This document shows positions 26,038-37,240 of a stretch of DNA of 64,000 nucleotides, piece after piece. Below the pieces are notes generated by a model. That model saw only the letters and a program-made list of their open reading frames with translations, was not told where the DNA came from and made no database searches. The DNA is taken from contig JAMPIV010005809.1 of the NCBI GenBank assembly GCA_024509875.1, positions 310,001-374,000 on the forward strand, in the 5' to 3' direction. The stretch comes from Oreohelix idahoensis. Its lineage: Eukaryota; Mollusca; Gastropoda; Stylommatophora; Oreohelicidae. Position numbers and translations under genes: made by a program. Position 1 is the stretch's first letter; every line of letters starts with the position of its first letter.

Positions 26038-26324
26038 ATGTCCTTGAATTTAAGCCAGAGGGTTTCCAAGTCATCAGTTAATGCTCATTTCTTCCGTTCA
26101 TTTACTTAATTTCTTGCATGATGTTGGGCAGTTTCTAGGCTGAGCAACTCTTTCAGTTGTTCTTTTGATTGTAAGCAGGAAGTGATCACTTCCAATCTCT
26201 GGCCCCCTCCAGAATCTAGCATCCCGGACATATTTGAATGAGCTCCTCCTAACTATGGCATAGTCGATCACTGACTTCTCATTCTTTGTTGGTTCACATC
26301 TAGTGTATGCATCCATGTGCTTAA
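26038..26324 (-). mobile_element. LINE4 endonuclease, middle part
   Basis: Minus frame 26098-26316: HMDAYTRCEPTKNEKSVIDY, FWRGPEIGSDHFLLTI, the C-terminal half of an APE-type endonuclease (the SDH motif is catalytic in this family). It lies between the solo LTR and the TTAA transposon and belongs to the same LINE4 copy. Confidence 0.85.
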
Positions 26325-27296
26325 GGGGAGGAGCTACACTGAAATGCTATTTTCGTTATTAATTGCTGGATTTCAATGAAAATGCACAGACTTAACCTAT
26401 GTCAATACTAGATACGAAAAATGAAGAGTTTTATGGCCCTGCACTACTGGTTGCCATAGAAACGGCGGCCATATTGGATTCTATTGTTCTATTTCAATTT
26501 GCTACGGCTTTTTTATTTATTAAGCTATGAATACCAAAAATGAACACAATGTTTATCATTATATTTTAAAACTTTTCAATTGTTGGATTTTTGATAACTT
26601 TAATACAAAAAAAGTTGTAGGACTTTGAATATAGTGTCTAAAAAAAGTAACAAATTTTGATAAATTTTACATTACTTTTTGCAATAAATCAAAAGTTTGA
26701 TCAGATACTCAAAATCCAGCAATATGAAAGTTTTAAAAGATTATGGGCAACATATGTGCCAATTTTTTATGTCAATTAACACATAAGTGTGGAAGTTTTA
26801 AGGAAATTAGGATGAGAAAATTAGATTTTGAGAAAATTGCATTTTTCTCCATAAATAGACTAAAATTAAATAAGTCTGTAATATTGCCCCTGAAAAATTG
26901 CTTACTTGTCATTTAGAACATACTGGTAGCATAGCCAGCTTCCTCTGCAGCTTCCTATCTGGCTTTCTGTTGAAATTTGTGCCTAATTTCCTTCCTTGTC
27001 TTAGCGCAGTTTTCTGCCGTTTTAGAGCTGAGCAATATTGGATTCTTTGTTCTATTTCAATTTGCTAAGGCTTTTTTATTTATTAAGCTATGAATACCAA
27101 ATATGAACACAACGTTTGTCATTATATGTTAAAACTTTTCCAGTGATGGATTTTTGATAACTTTAATACAAAAAAAAGTTGTAGGACTTTGAAAATAGTG
27201 TTTAAAAATAGTAACAAATTTTACTAAATTTTACATTACTTTTGTCAATTAACCAAAAGTTTGATCAGATACTTAAAATCCATCACATAAAAAGTT

Positions 27297-28371
27297 TTAA
27301 CTCTTTGACTCCACAGCAACGCTCTGAACGTTGCAAAATTTAACACGCTGTGCCACAGCAACGCTCACAGCGTGGTTTTTAGTTTATCACGCATAAACCT
27401 TAAAAATCGTCCGTTTAATGCAGTTCATATATTGAAATTCGTAGAATGACTTCCGCTACTATCTAAACAACTAATTTGACTGTAGTTAATCAGCACGTGT
27501 GCGTGTTTTGATGTTATTATCACAATTTTTTGTGAAGATTTGCGTGTTTGCGTTTTTCGTCGTTATTGCTAGAGAAATATGTCACGCTTTATATTTACAT
27601 TTTCTAAGTCTCCTAAGCAAATAATTGTGTCAAACTACTTTGAAACATTGCTGACATTGATGATGATTGTTTGGTAGTCACAGTTTGTTGTCAAAATACG
27701 GAATCTGTGCAGAAAAGCTAGACACACTAGGTTTAGTTGATGAGTTGGCGTAGTCGTATTCTGGCCGATCAAAAAGCAACAAAACTAGACCTACCGTAAC
27801 ATCTAATCACTAGTTCTTGGTAGAAGATGAAGCTAGGGATACTATTAAAACATTAAACAAGAGTAAAAAAGTTTTTATATAACGTTATTCTCCTTTATTT
27901 GTTTGAAAATTACGTAATGCACGATTGCATAATTTGTATTTTTCTTACAAAGGACCACGGAAAAACTGGTGTGAATAACACCAAATGTACTAATTGTGGC
28001 CATAAGCATGTTTTCTTTTACTTGTATATGGATTAACTTGATGTTTGAAGACTAAAAAGAAAGTTTTATTGTCTACAACAGTAATTTGTCTTTGGTTAGA
28101 TCGTATTCTACAGTCAACGTTTTAGCGTTTTTCAATTTTACATGCAAAATGTTTTAAGTATACCGAACATACTTGTGTTAATACTACCAAAGACATTATA
28201 TATTACAATTCTCTAACCATTTCCCTACAGTTTGGTATATAATAAGTACATGTTCAAAGGAAAATTCACACACAAATTTAGACTGAAAGATGAACACTTC
28301 ACTGAATAAAATTCTGCCCACAATAAAAGTCTGGCACAGCGTGCAAAATAACTCTGGACTGAAAGAGTTAA
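27297..28371. mobile_element. TTAA MITE-1, 1067 bp, nested copy
   Basis: 27301-28367 is flanked by TTAA. The uninterrupted parallel copy of the host unit (AGTTTTAAAAGATTATGGGC at 26727) proves the empty site. Ends: CTCTTTGACTCCACAGCAAC and, inverted, CTCTTTCAGTCCAGAGTTAT. Two palindromic AACGCTCNGANCGTTGC blocks lie near the left end. A near-full copy is at 54488-55552 in the other orientation and a partial one at 63860. No convincing ORF. Confidence 0.85.
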
Positions 28372-30026
28372 AAGATTATGGGCAATATATGTTCCTATTC
28401 TTGTCAATTAATACATAAGTGTGGAAGTTATAAGAAAATTAGTATGAGAATAATGATTTCTTTAAAATCACATTTTTCAATATAATTAGAATATAATTAA
28501 ATAAGTATGTAATACTGCAGCAAAATAAAATAACTTACTAGTCATGCAGAACATACCGGCAGCATATCCAGCTTCCTCTGCAGTTTCTTGTCTGGCTTTC
28601 TGTTGAGATTTATGCTAAATGTCCTTCATTTTCTTAGTGCAGTTTTCTGCCATTTTAGAGCTTAGAGCTGAGCACCAGACGTTTAACGCTTTCTTGCTCC
28701 TGCCAGTTGACAAGCCTCTTTTCCACTGTTCAGCCCCAGGACTTTCTTGAAAAATATAGCAGCCTCAGGTCCTTGATTAAATTCAGCAATATTAGGGCTA
28801 TATGGTTTAATTGCTATGATCTGATTGAATGCTTTGCTATCACAATCACTTTACACGGTGTAGCGAAATTTATGTCGCGTCAGAGAACAGCTTCACAAAT
28901 CACTACCTGCCTCAGCTTCCATGACACTTGAACTTCCTAGAAAGAGGCAAATGTTTACATTAGTAAAATTTCAAATAAAGATGTAAACAAGCATTAATAA
29001 ACTGTGTCTTAAAGTACAATGGAAGCAAAACAATACATGTAAGTAATGAAATATGTTTCTAAACTTGATATTTATAGAGATCAAAATAAATTACATGAAT
29101 GTCTATGCTTAGGCAAGGGGAAACATAAAGTAAGTTTCAAAAGTAAATACCTTCAAAATGTATATGACAGCCTTGCTTCACTTTCCATTTGATGAAGTTT
29201 CCAATCTTTCTTCTGGTACCAAGAACCAGCTGTTGCACATGTCTGGCAGGCATTTTTTAAATAACACATAAGCATCTGTGACAAGACATGTCAATAAAAA
29301 TACACAAGAAACAAACATTAAATTGAGGAAACAAATATGCACTATGCTTACAAGAATCATGATAATGTACTGAATTATGAGAAGTCACCCGTTATTCTGT
29401 AAACTCAGGGAAACATGATGATTTTTAATTGACTGTCTACTACTCGTAATAGCTAGTTCATGTAACTCCCTGGTGGTTGAAATGAAGCACAGTGGGCTGC
29501 CTTCTTTGATATCATTCTAGTAAGTAGCCAACGTCGTAAGGTTTAGGGTTAGGTTAAGATTCTTAAACCTGGTTGAAATGAGTCACTGTGAGCCGTCTTC
29601 TTAGATGTCATCCCAGTAAGTCGCCAACGTCGTTAGGGTTAGATTTAGGATTCATTTACGTAACTATTAGCCCTTTTTACCGCGTCTCTGAATTCTAATC
29701 TAAGGAACTATCGTACAGATGGTCCAGTCTGCTTCATTTCAACCACTAAGCCTAACCCTTACTCCTGTTTACTGCGTCTCTAAATTCTTGTTAAAGGCCA
29801 CATCGAACAAACGGTCCGCTGTGTTTTATTTCAACCCTCCTTGCCTGAGTACTAATGTCCCAGTTTTTACCATTACATCGTCACAATAAATACGTTTTAC
29901 CTCCAGTGTAGGCTAAGTCTTGCTTCCATCTCTAACTCTGGCCTATTTCAGTTGGAGATAATGAGAGCATCTAGTTTTTATAGGCATTGTCACAACTATT
30001 ACTAAACAAAAATGTAATTTCGAACC

Positions 30027-30173
30027 TTAACTCTTACTATACGTGAGCTAAAACCGCATTTTTACGCGCTAGTTTTGCTATCGTTACCATCGCGCGCCAG
30101 TTGAACTGGCAAGCCGTAAAATTGGTACTAAACCCGCGCCACTTCACGGGGCTTGCCGGATAGTAAGAGTTAA
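30027..30173. mobile_element. TTAA MITE-2, 139 bp
   Basis: 30031-30169 sits between two TTAA sites with perfect 10-bp inverted ends (CTCTTACTAT...ATAGTAAGAG). The middle is GC-richer than its surroundings. It is nested in the 4.28-kb TTAA element. Confidence 0.7.
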
Positions 30174-30608
30174 TGTAAACACGCGGCCATATTGTCGTTG
30201 CCGGTCATGTGAACGCGCACAGCCAATTAAAAATTTAGAATCGAGGGGAAACCCTTTTTGTTGACTTGGAAATTATAAATTTCCAATCTGGCATTTGGAA
30301 TCCCGAAATAAGTGACCTGCTTACGGTAAAGTGCAGATTTGGACGAATCCAACGATGTATAATATGTAGGGATGTAAGCTTGGTTGCTATGTAAAAAACT
30401 CGGTCTAATGAGACATTTTTTCTCGAGTTTGAGAAAATCACTCCATACCATACCTTTTTCAAAGTCAAAATACATATTGTTAGAATGCATTTTGACATTT
30501 AATTCTGTTATATTTAGATTTAGGAGATGCTAAAGTATCAGAAAATGGACTAATCCCAAAATCCATCATTTTTGTATTTTGACGTTAATTTCATGCCTGC
30601 TCCTGGCC

Positions 30609-30915
30609 TTAAGGGGGAACTTTGTGTTTGTAATGATCAGATTCTGCTCACTGCAGAATCTAAGGAGTTGCTTTCCATTGTCATTCAGAGTATCTTCTCC
30701 ATATCTTCCGATAACTCCACCCCATATAGCATGGTCATTCCAACTCTGGCATTGAAATCTCCGAGCATGATAATTTCATCTAGGCAGTCATCCACTGTCC
30801 TTTGAAGCAGCTCGAAGAATTCCTCCTTGACCTCTGCTCTCTCATCCTCATTTGGCCCATACACTATGACCAGGTTGACTATGGTTTCTCCTTCTTTTAG
30901 TTTTACAACCAACCC
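30609..30915 (-). mobile_element. LINE4 endonuclease, N-terminal part, 5' truncated
   Basis: Minus frame from 30912: VNLVIVYGPNEDERAEVKEE, DEIIMLGDFNARVG (endonuclease GD-N motif), then RFCSEQNLIITNTKFPLK running to the TTAA site. It is the 5'-most remaining LINE4 piece. The copy stops abruptly against mariner sequence at 30915. Confidence 0.85.
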
Positions 30916-31420
30916 ATGTCTCGTCCCCAGTCACAATTCTGTTGAGAAATTCGTCCCCCTCTTCCAGGTAGCATAGAAGGAACGTCAAAGCTGAGCCTAT
31001 TCTTTGAGCTTTGTGAACGTCAGTCAGTTGTTTTGTTACCCACCGTGCACAGAACTTGTGGTAACCCAATCTCTCTGTGACAATTCGAAACAGACGTCCT
31101 CGAAATTTGAGGAAATTCAGCAGAAAGATCTGAAATCGTGAAACGACGCTTTTCGCCCATGACTTGGTAGACTTTTTGAACGAGTTCATCAGTCACAATT
31201 GAGTGTCGTCCTTGTTCACCCCTCGTCATGCACATCTGTGCGCCCATCCCTGAATTTCCTGCACCAATCTCTCACAGAACTGTCACTCACAACATTATCA
31301 CCCTACACGTGACACAATCGACGATGAATCTCGGCCATGCTGTGTCCTTCTGCTTGCAGAAAACGAATCACACCACAGACCTCACTGCTGGCGGGAGTGG
31401 CGATGACAGGGTCCATGTTT
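30916..31420 (-). pseudogene. mariner transposase pseudogene
   Basis: The minus strand encodes a mariner/SETMAR-type transposase start: VIRFLQAEGHSMAEIHRRL (with an in-frame TAG soon after), DSSVRDWCRKFRDGR, IVTDELVQKVYQ, RRFTISDLSAEFPQISRT, RLGYHKFCARWV and IVTGDETWV. The first catalytic Asp of the DDD triad is in that last block. Frameshifts break it at about 31080, and the C-terminal half with the other two Asp is missing at the LINE4 junction. Confidence 0.87.
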
Positions 31421-32099
31421 ACTTGGTCGCTACTCGTGAACAACTGAACAATTGGGACTGTGGGTTTGCGTGTAGCGAGCTAACACAATACTGATTGCTG
31501 TAGGCAATGCGCCATGTTGCTATGGCAACCAGTTTATTTTTACCAGCCAATCGGAGGTTGATTTTGGAATAGCCCTTGTATTAACAAAGATGGTTCTCCT
31601 GTGTTGGGGACTATCTCGTATTTGATCCCCAGATATTGAGTGTGCTGTTTTATATACATAAGTTGATTTGATAAATGTGTCCTAACTGTTAGAAATGCCT
31701 GGCCATCATACATGTTAGGGGTCATAGGCTTTCTTATGTGACTCATGTAAACTAGGGTTTACTTGTACTGCTAAAAACACAATTCTAAATTGACAATCAC
31801 AAGTACATGGAATAACAACCTCAGAAAGCCTGGAGCTGACAACTTTGAACATTTATTACATGACATCTTGTTTTAACAGTAAGCATTTATTCACTCCAGT
31901 TCATAGTACACTGAAGGTCCTTTACTATCAAAGAGCATTCATTCCTTCGGTCTATTGAATCTCATGTCTGGGTCGACATATATAATTTTAATACAAGGCA
32001 TACATGCCACAATCTGGTGCTATCAAGCACACATTTCTCTGCTAATTTATCATAATGATGCTCCATGAGCACATATAAAAAGGCTGCTCACTTTTTCTT

Positions 32100-32750
32100 G
32101 ACATATGCTTACCACAGTGCTTGGTGAGAAATGAGGATGGGGGCTTCTCTGCGAGAATAAAGAGCTAGGTCATTGCTGAACAGAGTGGAGCCTACATGAC
32201 AACAACCTCCAGCATGAGAATGGAGGTAGAGGCAGTTACTGCAGCACTGAGGTGGCTGTCTGAAACTCCATCAACCAGGGCAGTTATATTGTCAGACTCT
32301 CAAGCCATGCTTCGGAAAGTTCAGAATGTATGGCTGCGGCAGGAATGGAAAACATCAATAGAATCCTCAAGTTTTCAAGAACTGGTGTGGATCTCCCGTC
32401 CTGGTCATGCAGGGGTATGTGGCAATGAGAGAGCTGACAGACTGGCCTTGAGAGCACCCATAATGGAGACACTGGACATGGATAAGGGAGAGATACTAAG
32501 GGCAATTAATGATCACCTGCTGGATAATGACACTGCAATGGATGAATCAACAAGGCTGAGATTGTTGGAGTTTGACATCAAACGTGGGACTAGCAGAGAT
32601 GGTAGTGAGAAAGGATGCATCCATCATATGTACAACCAGCGTGCTACAGGTACAATTAGCATTCATACTCTTCGACATTTGCTGAGGGAGACTGAGCACC
32701 TATGGGTTTTGCCAGAGTGTAGTGAGGTCGATTCTGATTTACAATAACAA
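32100..32750 (+). mobile_element. I-like LINE 3' end with RNase H
   Basis: The plus frame 32196-32747 holds an RNase H domain: SMRMEVEAVTAALRWL, VILSDSQAMLRKVQN, WISRPGHAGVCGNERADRLA. A conserved tail follows with IHTLRHLLRETEHLWV, ending ECSEVDSDLQ. It is the same family as 10517-11640 (minus), which ends in the same motif. It is 5' truncated and the RT is absent. Confidence 0.85.
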
Positions 32751-33365
32751 TAACGCTTACCATAAGTGCACACAGCATAAATCCATACGTGGCAAGTAGG
32801 CCACACTTTGATTTAAACATATTCTAGATGGTGTAAAATGCTATTGGAATATAGAAGTGGTTTTACCACACATTGATAAGTGGCTATGCTACGCTTACGA
32901 AGAGACACATCCTATACACCCAATGGTGAAACACAGACTACCATATTTTCCTCAGTCTTCATCATCCCTAGCAACACTCGTACATCCTTCTCGCGCATCT
33001 CATATCATTTTATGTGTGCAGTTGAGGATGCGACGTAGTGCAAAAACCTCCATAAAACTCAATCCATCAAAGTTGCTTCACACCACGAAGCGAACCCCAA
33101 CAACCTGACAAGACATGTACAAATGCTTTGTGTTTGAAAAAAAATGCTATAAAGCACATACTTCCACACACAAATAATTAGAGCAATCAACAAATCCTGA
33201 CCTTTTCAAGACAGGCTCCATTGTTCTATCCCATGTGTAAGAAGCATTTTTCATAGTCAAAGGATAATCTGAAAATATAACACCCAAAAAATGTGTGTAG
33301 AACAGTCTCTACAAATATGAACAGTTTAGCAATTACACCATGAAATCACAAAATAATAACAGAAT

Positions 33366-33471
33366 TATAGATTTTAGTGACAACCCCATACTGTACAATG
33401 GAGATTGTAGATTTTAGTGACAACCCCATTCTGTACAATGGGGATTGCAGATTTTAGTGACAACCACTGGG
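33366..33471. repeat. 47-bp tandem repeat, ~2.2 copies
   Basis: AGATTTTAGTGACAACCCCA and TCTGTACAATGGGGATTG recur with a 47-bp spacing (33368, 33410, 33446 starts). A short array in the intron upstream of exon f. Confidence 0.8.
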
Positions 33472-33892
33472 ACAAGAGCTAGACTAATTTTATGATGACT
33501 GGCCCACACATATGTACAGAGTGAAAACATGGCTCGAGATGCGTTTCTTGGACATTTTCTTCACATAAGTGAGTTCTCATTAGAATGTTTTGCTTCAAGG
33601 GGACACTGAGACAAAAAAAAAAAGAAGAGTAGAAAAACCTCAAGTTTGACAACAAAAAATAAAAGACAGTGCTAAAATACAAACTGTATTCCTGCAGCGC
33701 TGCACAGAAAGAAGAATGTACATGCTTTGTATATTCTCCAAAGAGATTACATGATGATGACAATGATTCACTTAAAGCCTAAATTAAGGAAACATAAAAG
33801 ATGATTATAGGCAGGGAGGAGGAGAAAAAAAACCATTACAGATACCTATTTACAATTCAGTTACTGAGACTAAGTTGAGGAAAGAAGTTTAG

Positions 33893-34366
33893 GAAAATGT
33901 CAACATGTGAAAGTATAATTTAGGTTCAACTTATTTAGGTGAACATGTGAAAGTAATATTTATGTGCAACTTATTTAGGTGAACATGTGAAAGTAATATT
34001 TAGCTTGACATGTGAAAGTAACATTTGGGTTCAACTTATTTAGGTAAACATGTGAAAGTAATATTTAGATACAACTTATTTAGGTGAACATGTGAAAGTA
34101 TAATATAAGTTCAACTTATTTAGGTGAAGATGTGAAAGTAACATTTAGGTTCAATTTATTTAGGTGAACATGTGAAAGTAACATTAAGGTTCAACTTATT
34201 TAGGTGAACATGTGAAAGTAACATTTAGGTTCAACTTATTTAGGTGAACATGTGAAAGTAACACTTAGGTTCAACTTATTTAGGTGAACATGTGAAAGTA
34301 TAATATAGGTTTAACTTATTTAGGTGAAGATGTGAAAGTAACATTTAGGTTCAACTTATTTAGAGA
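33893..34366. repeat. 40-bp minisatellite
   Basis: About eleven tandem copies of a 40-bp unit containing GAACATGTGAAAGTAACATT and TAGGTTCAACTTATTTAGGT, about 200 bp downstream (in gene direction) of ABCC exon f. Confidence 0.93.
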
Positions 34367-34563
34367 TAATATAATCAGACAATCAGTAATGTAATGTCCT
34401 CAAACAATTCAGCCAAGAACACTGACAATACAGCCCACTAAGACATTCTAAAATCCTTCACAGCACCAACTTAAAGGACTTGCAGCTACTATCCTTAATG
34501 AGATTTAAAAACAAAGACTAACTTCACTTCAAAGTATTTTATTTCGTATCCAAGAAACCTTAC

Positions 34564-34645
34564 CATCTAAGTTTCCTGATGACTCAGTTTCCTTAAGGTC
34601 TTCTCCAGACAGATAGTTCCTCAGACGCTCCATGGACACATGGCA
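34564..34645 (-). CDS. ABCC1-like: ABCC1-like exon f (end of membrane domain, linker)
   Basis: An 82-bp exon (27 codons plus one base), acceptor AG at 34647-34646 and donor GTAAGG from 34563. The peptide CHVSMERLRNYLSGEDL matches MRP V-S-x-x-R-(L/I)-x-x-(F/Y)-L, which marks the end of the last helix and the start of the linker to NBD1. It is preceded in the mRNA by ...LISQLIQ from exon e. It leaves in phase 1 into a 20.7-kb intron. Confidence 0.9.
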
Positions 34646-34794
34646 CTGTAAGTACAGTAAGGATAAGAGAGTCAATGGCATACTGCTGCTCAACTGTAAG
34701 GTGTTGTGTCAGCAGGATGTGAAGATGGCTACCTGCACCAACTTTAGATGTTAGTTAATGTCAACCTTAATGAGCTTTTGGTCTAAACTTTACA

Positions 34795-35268
34795 TTGGTT
34801 TGGTTTGGTTTGAAGGACCATCTTCATTGCACACAGACAACTCCATCAGTGCTCCAATCTCCTCCCTTAGATCACACAAGGAGGATCTCAGCACAGTGCA
34901 CAAACTCTGTTGCACCAGCAAGGATACCAATGTGATTATGCAGGAATCACGCGTTCTATAAATATTTTTAGGGTGGGTAGGTTTCCTAATTGTTAATTTT
35001 GCCAGGGCAGCGGCCATGTGGCCTACTCTTTACGATTTCCAACTGCTGAGGGATTTTTAACATGCTCAACTTGTCCCTTTTCACCCTTATCCGAGAAGAC
35101 TAGGCATCCGATCTTACCACCCAGGAGAGTATGACATCATTAGGAACCACTGGTTCTGAACAAAATGTCCATGACTTAGATTCCCTGTACAAGGAGTGAA
35201 CCTTTTAGAGGCAGACGCCATAACCTTAGCCACACCCCGACTCCCCCAAAAAAACTTTATTTTAAAAA
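34795..35268 (-). mobile_element. SINE-B copy 1
   Basis: On the minus strand it starts with a tRNA-like head (GTGTGGCTAAGGTTATGGCG as A box). It continues through GCAGTTGGAAATCGTAAAGA and ends GCAATGAAGATGGTCCTTCA. Its body also reads as an apparent ORF on both strands but with no known domain. Homologous copy 2 is at 36255 and hosts the nested LTR elements. Confidence 0.75.
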
Positions 35269-35389
35269 AAAATTTAGTAAAACTTAAAAAGAATGTGACC
35301 CATGATAAATGTTCATGTTAATTTACATCTTCCTCGTCATTAAGTTTCATGAGACCTGATCAGATTTCACAGTGCACAAAAAAGTAGTT

Positions 35390-36180
35390 ATAAATCCATT
35401 TAACACTCTTCAACTCTCTCAGCAGCAAACGTCTGCATCAAGTTCTCCTGTCCTGGGCTGTCCGCTCAAGGTCTATCTGTCTTCTTTATCCCTTTCATTT
35501 CTGTCACCTTTTCTCTTCTCCGCATGTTTTTTCAATCTGCCTCTATCTTTCTTACCCTGAAGATTCCAGAATAAGGCCTGCCTTGTAATCTTCTTCTTCT
35601 TTCTCCTTGTCATTCCTAATGGAACATGGAGCCAGCACTGTATATGTTCTTACACAGCCTGCACTGACTTATGGAGCATGGAGTCAATATATCAGCACAG
35701 TCTCCAGGAAGCCTTCACCAAGCATATACATGCTCCTACCACGATGGTTTCTAGGACATCAATATTTATTGATGGGGTTGCCTTGTAATGCTTATCAATA
35801 ATTTCCTCCATGTGTGTCCTATCCACTGCTAGCATCTTTATTCTTATCTCTTACTCCACTGGCACTTGTCTGGGTCTTGTCATCAGTTCCACACTAGTGA
35901 TCTTGCCACTCTAAGATTTCAATCCTTCTATTCTATGCAAGAACCTAATTTATGAAAATCTGTAGCTTTTTGGTTTGATATTTTAATTGCTCTCCATGTT
36001 TCAGGGCCATACAATAGGAATGACTTGACATTTGAAATAAAGATTTTTGTGTTGGACTTGATTTTTTTGTCTATTTCCATATATTTCTAAATGCAATGAA
36101 AGCTTCTCTTCCCTTTTGTGTTCATATTTTTATATTACTATCAGTTCCGTCAAATTTTATCTATATTGCTGCCATGATAA
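35390..36180 (-). mobile_element. LINE2 relic, heavily decayed
   Basis: The antisense of the LINE2 C-terminal region is recognisable block by block: CTGTCCGCTCAAGG, TTCCAGAATAAGGCCTGCCT, GTGTGTCCTATCCACTG, CCACTGGCACTTGTCTGG, CATACAATAGGA and ATGCAATGAAAGCT. These are in the same order as 830-1400. A ~170-bp stretch at about 35600-35770 does not fit and looks like a small insertion related to 62730-62870. Confidence 0.75.
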
Positions 36181-36254
36181 CAAGAGTCCATAGTGATAAA
36201 TGTGTGCTTCCAAATGCCAAATTATATCTTATACTCTGTTAATTAATTGTAAAC

Positions 36255-36668
36255 AGGTTTTGAGGGGTTGGAGTGGCTAAGAGGTATGGCATCCACTTCA
36301 AATTCTATCAGTACCGGGTTCAATTCCCAGTAGAAGGAATAACATTTATGGAAATTTTTTTTCAGAAACAGTGATCCTAATTATGTCATTCTTCCCCCTC
36401 CCCCTGGTCTAATGGGTAGTGAGATTGGATGCCTAGACTTCTTGGATAAGGGCGAAAAAATAAGAGGTCCAGTGTGCAAGCTGCACACATTAAAAATCCC
36501 AGGGCAGTTGGAAATCGTAAAGAGTAGGCAATAAGGCCCTTTCCCTGGCAAAAATTTTAAAATTAGAAATCTACTTACCACAAAAATATTGATAGAATGT
36601 GCGATTCCTTTACACACACTGGGATTCTCGCTGGTGCTACGGTGTTCATACACTGTGCCGAGATCCTC
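36255..36668 (+). mobile_element. SINE-B copy 2, left part
   Basis: A tRNA-like head (GAGTGGCTAAGAGGTATGGC, B box GGGTTCAATTCCC) is followed by the body found inverted at 34795-35268. It stops at ...GAGATCCTC, where the LTR retrotransposon starts, and resumes at 50598 with TCCTCCTTGTGTGATC. TCCTC is the 5-bp duplication. Confidence 0.8.
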
Positions 36669-37219
36669 TGTGGCGCTGGCTATTGCACGCCACACGCCAG
36701 AAAATAAATAGGATTTTGGTGCTGATGAACGCTGCACGATAGTAATTTGTCGATATGTGTATTGCGCACATGACGTGAGCAGTGTGGAGGAAAGATGGAC
36801 AGACCGTGTGTTGACCCTGAATGGGCGACTTGTGTGTGTGTTCTACCCAATGGTAGAAATATGGGAAATGTTAAAATAGAAGTGTCTTGAAACATATTAA
36901 TGTTTATTAAATACAACTAAAGGTAGGAATAGGAATGAGGTAATGTTTATATGGACCTACGGATTATAGGAGTTGCTGAATCTACCTAATTATGCATGCT
37001 GTGTAATGATGTATTGTCTACGTGAATAATAAATGGAATGTTACTAAAATATCCAGCTGTTATATTGATCGTTGTGTGGAATCTTCGAGTCATAGAAAGT
37101 ATCGTTAATGAACTATTGTGGCTGTCCTGAATCTTGTGGACCTATGATATATAAACCTAGACACAGTGTGAAAACGAGCACAAACAATCAACTGAAGAAT
37201 ATAAACTTTAAACGCCACA
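36669..37219 (+). repeat. 5' LTR of the Gmr1-like element
   Basis: 551 bp, TG...CA ends with the 7-bp inverted TGTGGCG/CGCCACA. A possible TATA-like ATATATAAACC lies at about 37147. The other LTR (43647-43668 plus 50069-50597) adds up to the same 551 bp. Confidence 0.93.
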
Positions 37220-37223
37220 GATA

Positions 37224-37240
37224 TGGGAGGCTCGTTCCGT
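37224..37240 (+). other. primer binding site, Gmr1-like element
   Basis: TGGGAGGCTCGTTCCGT begins four bases after the 5' LTR, the usual place, and starts with TGG to pair with a tRNA CCA end. I did not identify the tRNA species with confidence. Confidence 0.6.

Larger units (their letters stand above)
22459..26042 (-). mobile_element. solo LTR of long-LTR family, 3.57 kb
   Basis: 22464-26037 starts TGTCACGAAATGG and ends CAGTACTGCATCACA (TG...CA). It is flanked by the 5-bp duplication ATGTC (22459-22463 and 26038-26042). It is a diverged relative of the LTR at 47809-50063, in reverse orientation: shared blocks include the ends, the GGAGATAAGG region, and GGGCCTGTTGAAAAATAAAA near 26000. It interrupts LINE4 between FKDI and IKTAAAEACG codons, which rejoin exactly. 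No internal retrotransposon sequence is left. Two SINEs are nested in it. Confidence 0.8.
26321..30612. mobile_element. 4.28-kb TTAA-type DNA transposon inserted in LINE4
   Basis: 26325-30608 is flanked by TTAA on both sides. Taking out the insert and one TTAA rejoins the LINE4 codons as KFPLKHMDAY. Ends are imperfect inverted repeats (GGGGAGGAGC...TGAAAT against GGCCAGGAGC...TGAAAT). The inside is AT-rich. A ~560-bp unit is present twice in tandem (from 26472 and from 27033), each with a minus-strand peptide start related to AENCAKTRKEIRHKFQQKAR. Further on, 29160-29260 minus reads MPARHVQQLVLGTRRKIGN. No known transposase was recognised. piggyBac or Kolobok affiliation is an inference from TTAA. 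Confidence 0.7.

Noticed and set aside
33893..34366. CRISPR-like array
   Set aside because: Contiguous 40-bp tandem repeat without unique spacers, in a eukaryotic intron.
36255..36340. Possible tRNA gene
   Set aside because: A and B boxes are present but the acceptor stem does not pair and the sequence continues into the SINE-B body.
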